29,690 nucleotides of DNA. Origin: CAYLXN01 sp964388235. Its GTDB lineage: Bacteria > Patescibacteriota > Saccharimonadia > Saccharimonadales > Saccharimonadaceae. Under the pieces are notes generated by a model. The model saw only the letters and a list, made by a program, of their open reading frames with translations. It was not told the origin of the DNA and ran no database searches. A program made the translations under genes and the position numbers. This document shows positions 21,793 through 29,690 of this stretch, one piece after another. The stretch lies in assembly GCA_964388235.1 (NCBI GenBank), contig CAYLXN010000007.1, positions 1-29,690 on the forward strand. The letters run 5' to 3'. Within the stretch, counting starts at the first letter, position 1; each line of letters opens with the position of its first letter.

Positions 21793-23813
21793 TTGAAGCA
21801 GAATAAAATTAAACCACTTAATAAAAAACCAAATTTACTCAAGCAGTTGCTGATGTTGTTTACGATTGCCTTTATCGGCGTGGTCGTTTACGCCTCGATG
21901 ACAGCAGGAGCTAATTTAGAAAAAGTGCCACTGTCGGATGTGGTTAATCGAGCCAATAAGGGTGAGGTTGAGAAAATTGAAGTTCAGGACAACCAGATTT
22001 TTGTGACCAAAAAAGGCGAGTCCAAGCCTAGTCAATTGTCTTACAAAGACAACAGTAGTAGTTTGTATGAACAGGGCTTGAAGCAAGATGCGCCAGTGTC
22101 GCTGACAGTTTTGCCACCGTCTGAAACTGGCAATATTCTCTGGAATTTGGCGATGATTTTTATTCCGACGATTATGATCGTAGCTTTTTTTGCTTTCATG
22201 ATGAAGCAGGCTAATAGCCAAAATAATCAAGCCATGGGCTTTGGTAAAAGCAAGGCTCGAATTTATGGTTTAGACAAAGAAAAAGTGACCTTTGATGACA
22301 TCGCTGGCAACGACAACGCCAAGCAAGATTTGCATGAAGTGGTGGACTTCTTGCGCCAGCCGAAAAAATACGAAAAGTTAGGTGCTAAAATTCCAAAGGG
22401 CGTACTGCTGGTCGGTAATCCAGGGACTGGTAAAACCATGCTGGCTCGAGCGGTGGCGGGTGAAGCTAAAGTACCGTTCTTCTCAATTTCTGGTTCAGAA
22501 TTTGTCGAAATGTTCGTCGGTGTCGGCGCCAGTCGGGTTCGTGATTTATTTCAAAAAGCCAAGAAAAACGCTCCAGCGATNNNNNNNNNNNNNNNNNNNN
22601 NNNNNNNNNNNNNNNNNNNNNNNNNNNNNNNNNNNNNNNNNNNNNNNNNNNNNNNNNNNNNNNNNNNNNNNNNNNNNNNNGCGCCAGTCGGGTTCGTGAT
22701 TTATTTCAAAAAGCCAAGAAAAACGCTCCAGCGATCATCTTTATTGATGAAATCGATGCCGTTGGCCGTAAGCGCGGCTCGGGTATGGGTGGCGGTCACG
22801 ATGAGCGCGAACAGACTTTGAATCAAATTTTGGTTGAGATGGACGGTTTTGAAACTGGCACTAACGTGATTATTTTAGCAGCTACCAACCGCTCGGACGT
22901 GCTCGATCCAGCGCTGCTTCGACCAGGTCGATTTGACCGCCGAGTCAATATCGCTTTGCCAGAACGCAAAGATCGGTTGTCGATTCTTAAAGTTCACTTC
23001 AAAAACAAACCATCTGAAAAGACGGTTGATCTTGATGCTTTGGCTGCTAAGACGGCTGGCTCGAGCGGTGCTGATTTAGCCAACATTGCTAATGAGGCGG
23101 CGATCATCGCGGCCCGACTTGATCATCCAAAAATTACCAACGCTGACGTGACTGAGGCGTTTGAAAAGGTGGCGATTGGCCCCGAGCGCAAAAACTCGAT
23201 CATGAATGATAAAGAAAAGCGAATTACGGCTTATCATGAAGCTGGTCACGCGGTGGTTGGGCATGTTTTGCCTGATAGTGATCCAGTTCATAAAGTGACG
23301 ATTATTCCGCGCGGTGCTACTGGTGGCGTGACTTGGTTCTTGCCACCTGAAGATCGGCACTACACTAGTATTTATGAATTTAAGGACATCTTGGCGCGAG
23401 CTATGGGTGGTCGTCAGGCTGAACGATTGATTAATGGTGATGATGGAATTACTACTGGCGCTGGCCAAGATTTGCGCCACGCAACCGAGATTGCTCGCGA
23501 TATGATTATCGAACAGGGAATGGGTAAGCAGTTGCGTGATCAAGTTTTCCACGAGCCAGATGGCGGCATGTTCTTCGATAAAATCACTCAAGAGCGACCT
23601 TACTCTGAGAAGACGGCTGAAGCGATTGACCAAGAGGTGGCTGATATTATCAAAGAAGCGGTCAATCGAGCCGCGACTGTCTTGTCTGAAAATAAAACCT
23701 TGCTTGATAAATTAGCTCAAGAATTATTAGACAAAGAAACACTGGAAGCTGAAGAAGTTGAAGCGATTTTAAAGGATGCCAAGTTACCCAAAACTGTAAA
23801 ATTATATGACTAA
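21793..23813 (+). CDS. ftsH: Membrane-bound ATP-dependent zinc metalloprotease FtsH (split by an assembly gap)
   Basis: FtsH degrades misfolded membrane and regulatory proteins. Visible are a TTG start with AAAGGAT upstream, membrane helix 1 (about 17-38), a periplasmic-side domain, helix 2 (about 115-137), Walker A GNPGTGKT (208-215; Asn replaces the usual Pro), the pore motif SEFVEMFVGVGASRVRD, Walker B IIFIDEIDAVGRKRG, the second region of homology ATNRSDVLDPALLRPGRFDR, the zinc site HEAGH (about 430-434) and its Asp ligand region QDLRHATEIARDM. The frame breaks at the 100-N gap only because 55 bp before it are repeated after it; deleting N100 plus one repeat (155 bp) gives one continuous frame of 621 residues. 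It is therefore intact. murJ overlaps its end by 8 nt. Confidence 0.95.
22526..22580. repeat. 55-bp exact repeat before gap 2
   Basis: These bases are identical to 22681-22735 and code the same ftsH residues. They are an unmerged contig overlap. Confidence 0.97.
22581..22680. other. Assembly gap (100 N) inside ftsH
   Basis: Exactly 100 N between two contig ends that overlap by 55 bp. The true distance is negative, so no sequence is missing. Confidence 0.98.
22681..22735. repeat. 55-bp exact repeat after gap 2
   Basis: Second copy of 22526-22580. The following codons continue into Walker B of ftsH. Confidence 0.97.
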
Positions 23814-25464
23814 TCCAGCTCGACAGGTTGTAGAATTTGCTAATCGTCGCTTGAGTGTGCGCACGGCGGCGATCGTGCTGGCCAGTTCAACGCTGTTATC
23901 GAGTTTGCTAGGAGTATTTAGAGATCGGCTGCTTAATGGTACTTATTTAGACACTTACCCGCAAGGAATTGATGCTTACACAGTGGCGTTTATTATTCCT
24001 GATTTTATGTTTTCAATTTTGGTTTCTGGCGCTTTGACGGTGACTTTTGTGCCGATTTTCAATCAATATCGCAACGACAAGCGCTATAAAGACGAGTCTG
24101 CGGCCTGGGAGATAGCTTCGAGTATGATTAATTTCATGAGCATTGTGACTTTATTGATGTCGATTGGCTTGATGGTGTTTGCCGAACCGTTGATTGCTAA
24201 AACTGTTGGTCGGGGATTAGATGAATCGAGCCGGGCTTTGGCAGTTAGTATGATGCGAGTGATTGCTATTAATCCGTTTCTGTTTTCAATTTCGGGAATT
24301 CTGTCGAGCATTCAACAAACTTACGGGCGGTTTATTTTCTATGCGCTAGCTCCAGCGATGTATAATATTGGGATTATCATTGGCAGTTTATTTTTTGTTA
24401 ATGGGATCTCGATTTTTGGTTATCAGCTGTTCGAAGGAGGGATTATGGGCGTGGCCTTGGGGGTGGTTTTAGGTGCGATCATGCAAGTCACTGTTAGTTC
24501 GATTGGTATTATTGGGCTTGGCTTTGACTATAAATTTAAGATTTTTTGGAAAAATCGTGGATTTCAGCGAGTGATTAAAATTTTTCCAGCTCGGTCAATG
24601 GATCAGGGGATGGATTACGTCAACAGTATTGTCGAGACCAGCCTAGCTTCGTCGATGATTTCAGGAACTATTCGGTCGTATAATCAAGCTTTAACATTGC
24701 ACATGATGCCAGTTAATCTAGTTGGCGTGGCTATTTCTAACGCAGCTTACGCCAGCATGACTGAGAAATTGAGTCTCGGCCAAACCGGTCAATTCAAGCA
24801 AGAGGTCCAAAATGTCTTGCGGACGATTATCTGGATTTCACTTCCGATCGCGGTGATTGCTTTTTTTGCGCGCGGTTACGTGGTTAATTTTATTAAAAAT
24901 GGTGGCGATCCTTTGATTGCTTCGCTTTTAGGCTGCTTGGTGGTGGCGATTTTTTTCCGGTCGGTTTATCACATTATCGCTCGGGCTTTTTATGCTCAGC
25001 AAAACACCAAAGTGCCGCTTTATATTTCGGTGGTGGCGGTGCTGGTGAATATTTTCTTCGCGGTCTTATTGATTAAGCAGTTTAATATGGGAGCTTACGG
25101 TCTAGCTTGGGCGCAATCGATTGCCGCAGTTTTCGAAGCAATCGTGCTTGGTTATTTTCTAACTAAAAAAACACCAGGTATTTTTAATCATCAATTTTGG
25201 ACGGCCGTTATCGGTATGGTGAGCGCGGCAGCTGTTTGTGGGTTAGTTTGCTATGGTCTGGTTTTGAAATTGCCACTGCTCGAAACCAATCAAAGTTTTT
25301 GGTCAACTTTTCCTAAATTTACGCTGATTACGCTTATTTCAAGTTTAGTGTATTTATTTATTTCTAAATTATTTCATTTGCGCGAGGCTAATTTAGTCTT
25401 GGATCGAATTTGGACGACTTTATTTAGTAATACTTCCAGAAAGTCTCAAGAGAGGACAAAATAA
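23806..25464 (+). CDS. murJ: Lipid II flippase MurJ (MviN family)
   Basis: MurJ moves lipid-linked peptidoglycan precursor across the membrane. The 552-residue polytopic protein has about 14 hydrophobic segments and the family's N-terminal pattern LLSSLLGVFRDRLL, DAYTVAFIIPDFMFSILVSGALTVTFVPIF and later ARAFYAQQNTKVPLYISV. The ATG overlaps the ftsH stop by 8 nt in another frame, indicating translational coupling. A hydrophilic C-terminal tail ends in KSQERTK. The order ftsH-murJ-lepA suggests one transcript. Confidence 0.93.
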   Translation: MTNPARQVVEFANRRLSVRTAAIVLASSTLLSSLLGVFRDRLLNGTYLDTYPQGIDAYTVAFIIPDFMFSILVSGALTVTFVPIFNQYRNDKRYKDESAAWEIASSMINFMSIVTLLMSIGLMVFAEPLIAKTVGRGLDESSRALAVSMMRVIAINPFLFSISGILSSIQQTYGRFIFYALAPAMYNIGIIIGSLFFVNGISIFGYQLFEGGIMGVALGVVLGAIMQVTVSSIGIIGLGFDYKFKIFWKNRGFQRVIKIFPARSMDQGMDYVNSIVETSLASSMISGTIRSYNQALTLHMMPVNLVGVAISNAAYASMTEKLSLGQTGQFKQEVQNVLRTIIWISLPIAVIAFFARGYVVNFIKNGGDPLIASLLGCLVVAIFFRSVYHIIARAFYAQQNTKVPLYISVVAVLVNIFFAVLLIKQFNMGAYGLAWAQSIAAVFEAIVLGYFLTKKTPGIFNHQFWTAVIGMVSAAAVCGLVCYGLVLKLPLLETNQSFWSTFPKFTLITLISSLVYLFISKLFHLREANLVLDRIWTTLFSNTSRKSQERTK

Positions 25465-27246
25465 TTGTCTATGGATTTGATTCGTAATTTTTGTATTATC
25501 GCTCATATTGACCACGGCAAAAGTACTTTGGCTGATCGAATTATGGAGTTGACTGAAACTGTTTCCAAGCGTGAAATGAAATCGCAGTTGTTAGATTCGA
25601 TGGAGTTAGAGCAAGAGCGGGGGATTACCATCAAACTGACGCCGGTGGCGATGAAATATCACGACTATCAGCTAAACTTGATTGACACGCCGGGGCATGT
25701 CGATTTTAGTTACGAAGTTTCGCGTAGTTTGGCGGCTTGTGAGGGTGCGATTTTGGTGGTTGACGCGTCACAGGGCGTACAGGCCCAGACTTTGTCTAAT
25801 ATTTATTTAGCGATGGAAGCTGATCTCAAGATTATTCCGGTGCTGAATAAAATTGATTTACCAGCAGCTGATGTTGAGCGAGTGAGCAAGGAAATTATTG
25901 ACATTTTGGGTTGTCAGCCAGAAGATATTTTGCAAGTTTCAGCTAAGACGGGACAGGGTGTAGCCCAAGTTTTAGACGCCATTGTCGAGCAGGTTCCTAG
26001 TCCAAAAGGAGAATTGGCTGCGCCATTGCGAGCTTTGATTTTTGATTCTTATTATGATGACTATCGAGGTGTGGTGCTGTATGTCAGGGTGGTTGATGGC
26101 AAATTAGCCAAAAACGATCAAATCTACATGTTAGCCGCTAAAGCTGCTGGTTTGGCACTCGAAATTGGCAAATTAACCCCCCAAATGTCGCCTACAACTG
26201 AGCTCCATGCTGGCGAAATTGGCTACATTGTCACTAATCTTAAGTCTACTCGTGAGGCTAAAGTCGGTGATACGGTGACTTTTCAAAAAAGCTATACGTC
26301 AACCTCTCCGCTAGCTGGCTACAAAGAAATTAAACCGTTTGTTTACGCTGGTTTTTTCCCAGTGTCTAACGAAGACTATCAGGCGCTCAAAGACGCGATT
26401 GACAAAATCGCCCTGAGTGATTCAGCCCTAGATTATCAGCCTGAGAACTCGCCCGTTTTGGGGTTTGGGGTGCGAATTGGTTTTTTGGGTTTGCTGCACA
26501 TGGATATTATTCGTGAGCGGCTGGAGCGGGAATATGATTTAGATTTGGTGGTGACTAATCCATCGACCGATTATCAAGTGGTTTTAAAAACTGGTGATCG
26601 GCTAAGCGTTCGCTCGGCAGCCGATTTGCCTGATGTAGTTCAAATTGAAGCGATCAAAGAGCCGTGGGTGAGTGGTGAAATCATCGTGCCAAATGATTAT
26701 GTTGGTGGCGTGATTCAATTAATTATTTCCAAACGGGGAATTCAAAAGCAAATCAGCTATATTGATACGCGAGCCTTAATTAGTTTTGAGGCTCCCCTCG
26801 CCAACTTGCTGACCGATTTTTACGATCAATTGAAGTCAATTACCAGCGGCTATGGCAGTTTAAATTATGAATTTAAAAATTACCAGCAGCATGATTTGGT
26901 GCGTTTGGATTTTTACGTGGCTGGTGAGATCGTCGATGCGCTGAGTATCGTCGTTCATCGGTCGGAAGCGGAGCGAATTGGGCGAGAGACGGTTAAAAAG
27001 TTAAAAGAAGTCGTCCCCCGCCAAAACTTTGAAGTTAGTTTGCAGGCGGCGATTGGCGGTAAATTTATTGCCCGCGAAGATGTCAAAGCTTTTCGCAAAG
27101 ACGTAACTGGCTATCTTTATGGTGGTGATGTTTCGCGTAAGAAAAAATTGTGGGCTAAGCAGGCGAAAGGCAAAAAGCGGATGAAGCGCTTTGGCAAAGT
27201 CGATATTCCGTCAGAAGCCTTCACAGTGATGTTGAAGCGAGACTAA
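25465..27246 (+). CDS. lepA: Elongation factor 4 (LepA), ribosome back-translocase
   Basis: This 593-residue translational GTPase acts on stalled or mis-translocated ribosomes and has been linked to 30S biogenesis. G1 AHIDHGKST (13-21), switch ERGITIK (51-57), G3 DTPGHVDFSYE (74-84) and G4 NKID (127-130) are present. EF-G-like domains II, III and V follow, then the LepA-specific C-terminal region ending in KKLWAKQAKGKKRMKRFGKVDIPSEAFTVML. The TTG at 25465 directly follows the murJ stop and has AGAGGA 8 nt upstream; ATG 25471, two codons later, is also compatible with the family N-terminus (MDLIRNF). Confidence 0.97.
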   Translation: MSMDLIRNFCIIAHIDHGKSTLADRIMELTETVSKREMKSQLLDSMELEQERGITIKLTPVAMKYHDYQLNLIDTPGHVDFSYEVSRSLAACEGAILVVDASQGVQAQTLSNIYLAMEADLKIIPVLNKIDLPAADVERVSKEIIDILGCQPEDILQVSAKTGQGVAQVLDAIVEQVPSPKGELAAPLRALIFDSYYDDYRGVVLYVRVVDGKLAKNDQIYMLAAKAAGLALEIGKLTPQMSPTTELHAGEIGYIVTNLKSTREAKVGDTVTFQKSYTSTSPLAGYKEIKPFVYAGFFPVSNEDYQALKDAIDKIALSDSALDYQPENSPVLGFGVRIGFLGLLHMDIIRERLEREYDLDLVVTNPSTDYQVVLKTGDRLSVRSAADLPDVVQIEAIKEPWVSGEIIVPNDYVGGVIQLIISKRGIQKQISYIDTRALISFEAPLANLLTDFYDQLKSITSGYGSLNYEFKNYQQHDLVRLDFYVAGEIVDALSIVVHRSEAERIGRETVKKLKEVVPRQNFEVSLQAAIGGKFIAREDVKAFRKDVTGYLYGGDVSRKKKLWAKQAKGKKRMKRFGKVDIPSEAFTVMLKRD

Positions 27247-27284
27247 AATGTTATTCGGTTGCTATATTTAATAATAGTTTAATA

Positions 27285-27293
27285 TGGTAATAT
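27285..27293 (+). promoter_or_regulatory. Extended -10 promoter (leaderless) of the I78-like gene
   Basis: TGgTAATAT ends 6 nt before the ATG at 27300. No Shine-Dalgarno is present. Confidence 0.6.
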
Positions 27294-27299
27294 CTAAAT

Positions 27300-27716
27300 A
27301 TGAAAACTAACCCCATTCGCAAAAACAAAAGTAAGAACAAAAAACCAATTGTTATAATTATAATTTTAGTCATCGCTATAGTAGCTGCTAGTGCGATTAT
27401 TTTTGTAAAGTTTAATTATCAAAATCAACCAGAAACCAAGCCAGAAGCCTGTACTGTTTTTGAGGGCAATAGCAGGCGGCACTGCGCTGACGAATATTTG
27501 GGTCTAACAAACGAACAAGCTACTGCCGAAGCTAAAGAAGATGGCTTAATTCCTCAGACGATATCGGTAGATGGAATCTTACATGGAGTATTGGATATTG
27601 GAGGGCCTACAATTTACTTCAAGGTAAATGACAATATTGTCACGGGTGTCTGTTTTCGTAATTATATTATTCATGAAGGTGTGTGCTCGATGACAGATTG
27701 GGCATCTGCGCCGTGA
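27300..27716 (+). CDS. Membrane-anchored protein with I78-inhibitor-like domain
   Basis: The 138-residue protein has a very basic N-terminus (MKTNPIRKNKSKNKK), one membrane helix (about 17-37), a Pro/Glu linker, and an extracellular domain: LGLTNEQATAEAKEDGL then IYFKVNDNIVTGV. This resembles the peptidase inhibitor I78 pattern (GLTEAEA...A...G..., then D.RLNVEVD.GRVT.V). Four cysteines (about 52, 62, 118, 129) could form disulfides. The family assignment is from pattern alone. A possible role is inhibition of external proteases. It is followed after 10 nt by a transporter gene. Confidence 0.55.
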   Translation: MKTNPIRKNKSKNKKPIVIIIILVIAIVAASAIIFVKFNYQNQPETKPEACTVFEGNSRRHCADEYLGLTNEQATAEAKEDGLIPQTISVDGILHGVLDIGGPTIYFKVNDNIVTGVCFRNYIIHEGVCSMTDWASAP

Positions 27717-27726
27717 GCATTAGGTA

Positions 27727-28650
27727 ATGACTGTAGCTTTAGCGGTTAGTTTGGCGCTACTCGCCTCACTGATGTGGGCGGTCGTTGGTCATCTCAATAA
27801 ATTTCTATTGACCAAAGTCAGCAAACAAAGTTCGATCGAGTCGATTATGATTTTTTCGACCTTGATTTTTGGCTTGGTCATGTTGCCAGCGAGCTTAATT
27901 TACACCAAATTTGATATTGCTTGGGATTGGCAAACGGTTGGTTTAGTTTTGGCGGCGGCCATAATTTATGCCTTAGCTAATTATTTATATTTTCAGTCAA
28001 TGGAAGTCGGAGACACGACAGTCGTCACGGCGCTGTATCAATTAGTGCCAGTATTTAGTTTTGGCCTAGCAGTTTTGGTTTTCAACGAAACTTTTTCAGC
28101 GTCGCAAATTGTTGGTGGACTGATCATCATTATTTCGGCGATTCTGATCTCAGTCGACACCAAGAATTTAAAACTGAGTCACGTTTCTAGGCAAGTCTTA
28201 TGGCAGATGGGTTTGGTTGGCCTACTGTTTGCAGCTTATTACAAATTAATCTCAATCGCATCGGCGGATATAGGCTATGGCTCGACTATTAATATTTTTC
28301 ACGCTAGTTTTATAATCATTGGTTTAGTTCTTTGGCTAAGACCGAGATATCGTCAGAGTTTTGTCGATCTAGTTAAGCAAAATGGTCGGATTTTTGTTAG
28401 CCTCAATATTGTTAATGAAATACTGAACGCTTTAGCAGTCATCTTGACTAATTATGTGATTTTGTTTTTGCCAATTGCCATTGTCAACACGCTCAATGGT
28501 TTTCAAGCCGCATTCGTGTTGATAATTGGTTTAATTGGTGCTAAATTTTGGCCTAAAACTTTTGACGATCAAAATACTACCACCGTCATATTTCAAAAAA
28601 CAATTTTTATTTTGACTAGTATTGCAGGCTTATTGCTATTATTAAGATGA
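27727..28650 (+). CDS. DMT-superfamily (EamA-like) transporter
   Basis: The 307-residue protein has about ten hydrophobic helices arranged as two EamA-like halves. Features include MWAVVGHLNKFLL in helix 1, ALANYLYFQSMEVGDTTVVTALYQLVPVFSFGLAVLVFNETFSASQIVGGLIIIISAIL in the first half (typical EamA helices 3-5), and TLNGFQAAFVLIIGLI in the second. EamA-family members export or import metabolites; the substrate cannot be read from sequence. ATG 27727 has a weak AGG 3 nt upstream and lies 10 nt after the previous stop, so the two genes are probably co-transcribed. Confidence 0.85.
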   Translation: MTVALAVSLALLASLMWAVVGHLNKFLLTKVSKQSSIESIMIFSTLIFGLVMLPASLIYTKFDIAWDWQTVGLVLAAAIIYALANYLYFQSMEVGDTTVVTALYQLVPVFSFGLAVLVFNETFSASQIVGGLIIIISAILISVDTKNLKLSHVSRQVLWQMGLVGLLFAAYYKLISIASADIGYGSTINIFHASFIIIGLVLWLRPRYRQSFVDLVKQNGRIFVSLNIVNEILNALAVILTNYVILFLPIAIVNTLNGFQAAFVLIIGLIGAKFWPKTFDDQNTTTVIFQKTIFILTSIAGLLLLLR

Positions 28651-28667
28651 TTTAGACTTGTTCTTTG

Positions 28668-28676
28668 TGATATGAT
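28668..28676 (+). promoter_or_regulatory. Extended -10 promoter (leaderless) of the guanylate-kinase-like gene
   Basis: TGaTATGAT ends 6 nt before the ATG at 28683. No Shine-Dalgarno is present. Confidence 0.6.
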
Positions 28677-28682
28677 GAAGTC

Positions 28683-29399
28683 ATGAATAACATTTTACAA
28701 ACTCTAATCAATAGCTATCAGCCGTCGGCAGCAACTAAACAGCTGGTGGCGACTCACCCGCTAGTTTTGGTGGCGGGGATTTCGGGGGCCGGCAAAGATA
28801 CGATCGCTAATCGCTTGGTGGCGACTGGTAAATATCAGCAATTTGTGTCGCACACCACTCGCCCGCCGCGCAGCAATGACGGTCAGCTGGAAGTTGATGG
28901 CCAAGATTATCACTTTATCGATCAACAGCGAGCGGAGCAGATGTTGCAGCAGCAAGAATTTATCGAAGCTAAATTAGTTCACGGTACGATTTATGGTACT
29001 AGTGCAGCGGAATTTCAAAAGGCGATTGATTCGCAGAAAATTCCGATTAATAATGTCGACGTGCAAGGTGTTGATGAATACAAGCAATTGAGTGATCAAG
29101 TGACAGCTTTGTTTATTTTACCACCGAGTTTTGAGACTTGGCTTGAACGACTCAAAAGTCGCTATCCGACTGATGAAGAATTTGCACAAAATTGGCCTAA
29201 GCGGCGCGATAGTGCGATTCGTGAGCTATCATTTGCTCTGGAGAGTAAATATTTCGAGTGGGTGATCAACGATGATCTCGATCAGGCGGTTAAAGAAGCT
29301 GATCGACTAATTTCCAATCAAGAAATGGAATTTGTAACCTCAGAGCAAAAACAAATCGCTAAAGATATTTTAAGTAAGCTAAGAGCTAATATTGACTAA
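28683..29399 (+). CDS. Guanylate kinase-like P-loop protein
   Basis: Guanylate kinase phosphorylates GMP to GDP. The 238-residue protein has a 28-residue N-terminal extension, P-loop GISGAGKDT (32-40), the GMP-binding pattern VSHTTRPPRS...EVDGQDYHFID (with a 4-residue insertion against the usual TTRPPRPGEVDG), FIEAKLVHGTIYGTS, NNVDVQGVDEYK and ALFILPPSFETWLERLKSR, and the C-terminal VINDDLDQAVKEADRLI. The whole gmk scaffold is there, though divergent and longer than typical (about 205). It could be the cell's Gmk or a relative with another substrate; the symbol is left open. It ends at a strong terminator. Confidence 0.8.
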   Translation: MNNILQTLINSYQPSAATKQLVATHPLVLVAGISGAGKDTIANRLVATGKYQQFVSHTTRPPRSNDGQLEVDGQDYHFIDQQRAEQMLQQQEFIEAKLVHGTIYGTSAAEFQKAIDSQKIPINNVDVQGVDEYKQLSDQVTALFILPPSFETWLERLKSRYPTDEEFAQNWPKRRDSAIRELSFALESKYFEWVINDDLDQAVKEADRLISNQEMEFVTSEQKQIAKDILSKLRANID

Positions 29400-29402
29400 A
29401 TA

Positions 29403-29433
29403 AAATAAAGCTCCGAAAAACGGAGCTTTATTT
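29403..29433. terminator. Bidirectional Rho-independent terminator
   Basis: A perfect 13-bp stem (29403-29415 / 29421-29433) with core AAAGCTCCG and an AAAAA loop has A/T flanks on both sides. It lies 3 nt after the stop of the kinase-like gene and 4 nt beyond the stop of the convergent partial gene, so it can end both transcripts. Confidence 0.92.
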
Positions 29434-29437
29434 GAGA

Positions 29438-29690
29438 TTATTTTTGGACAAAAATGTAGCCGGCTGCTTTTACTTTTTCAAAAGTACTGCTAGCTGATAA
29501 CTTACCAATTGAGTATCGGCCATCTTTTGGACTCCAAACTTCAAACGATTTAAATAGACTAAACCATTTGCTTTTTTCAGCTGAGCTGGGGTAGCTTTTG
29601 TAAAAATTAGAAGTTGGTTTGTTGTCTGGTGATAGGAAATAGGTTGCGGTTGTTTGAGGTGAGTAGCGGTTGACAAAATTACGAGTTCCA
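29438..29690 (-). CDS. C-terminal end of an unidentified protein (cut by window edge)
   Basis: The minus-strand frame from 29689 is open for 83 codons to a TAA at 29438-29440. It reads ...NFVNRYSPQTTATYFLSPDNKP...FKSFEVWSPKDGRYSIGKLSASSTFEKVKAAGYIFVQK. It is rich in aromatic, Ser and Lys residues with no hydrophobic helix, and looks like a folded extracellular or binding domain, but I do not recognise a family. It has no start in the window. The position directly against the shared terminator supports it over the overlapping 68-codon frame at 29470-29676. Confidence 0.7.
   Translation of the reverse strand, partial: GTRNFVNRYSPQTTATYFLSPDNKPTSNFYKSYPSSAEKSKWFSLFKSFEVWSPKDGRYSIGKLSASSTFEKVKAAGYIFVQK

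Noticed and set aside
21793..23813. ftsH as a broken gene or two genes
   Set aside because: The break comes from 100 N plus an unmerged 55-bp overlap; removing 155 bp gives one uninterrupted family-length frame.
27714..27716. Possible UGA recoding to Gly as in Gracilibacteria
   Set aside because: All long genes are complete with UGA as stop, and UGA ends real genes such as this one and the membrane protein at 2197.
29470..29676. 68-codon minus-strand frame with an ATG
   Set aside because: It overlaps the partial gene 29438-29690 in another frame; that frame runs open to the edge, ends at the shared terminator and has more natural protein composition.

Overview
The window looks like a metagenome-assembled fragment of a small-genome, single-membrane bacterium of the Candidate Phyla Radiation, most likely Saccharibacteria (TM7). 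The grounds are family-level: short compact proteins, many overlapping genes, type IV pilus genes without a secretin, a minimal TilS, a ClpB without its N-terminal domain, large Cys-rich and leucine-rich surface proteins, and start codons that often sit directly behind an extended -10 promoter. UGA acts as a normal stop, which argues against the recoded CPR lineages (Gracilibacteria/Absconditabacteria). No rRNA is present, so the assignment is inference.

Layout. 1-536: initiator tRNA split by a 100-N gap and flanked by exact 55-bp repeats, partial tRNA copies and terminators. 537-2982 (minus): a compact cassette of a six-helix membrane protein, a stand-alone ATP-cone protein and a flavin oxidoreductase that has lost its redox cysteines. 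3013-7877 (plus): yebC, a secreted Cys-rich repeat protein, and clpB under a CIRCE/sigma-A-type promoter. 7960-9863: a leucine-rich-repeat surface protein with an LPXTG-like tail, broken by a single frameshift near its N-terminus. 9955-12385: ruvA, ruvB and a PH-domain membrane protein. 12387-12773 (minus): a lone type IV pilin-like protein. 12877-14614: recA-recX. 14598-20755 (minus): a PRC-barrel protein and the pilus machine genes pilB, pilC, pilM, pilN, pilO plus a short PilP-like protein. 20829-27246 (plus): tilS, ftsH (crossed by the second gap), murJ, lepA. 27300-29399: a membrane-anchored I78-inhibitor-like protein, a DMT-family transporter and a guanylate-kinase-like protein, closed by a strong bidirectional terminator. 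29438-29690 (minus): the C-terminal end of an unidentified protein cut by the window edge.

How it fits together: housekeeping genes (recombinational repair RuvAB/RecA/RecX, quality control ClpB/FtsH, translation YebC/LepA/TilS/tRNA-fMet, cell wall MurJ) are interleaved with a cell-surface set (pilus motor and platform, pilin, Cys-rich protein, LRR protein), which would suit an epibiont that attaches to a host cell; that lifestyle is inferred. A regulatory theme recurs: at least seven genes have a -10 element ending only 6-11 nt before the start codon, predicting leaderless or nearly leaderless mRNAs, whereas yebC, clpB, recA and ftsH keep Shine-Dalgarno sequences. Both assembly gaps are bordered by exact 55-bp repeats, pointing to a k=55 assembly overlap rather than biology; merging the overlap in ftsH restores a complete 621-residue reading frame.
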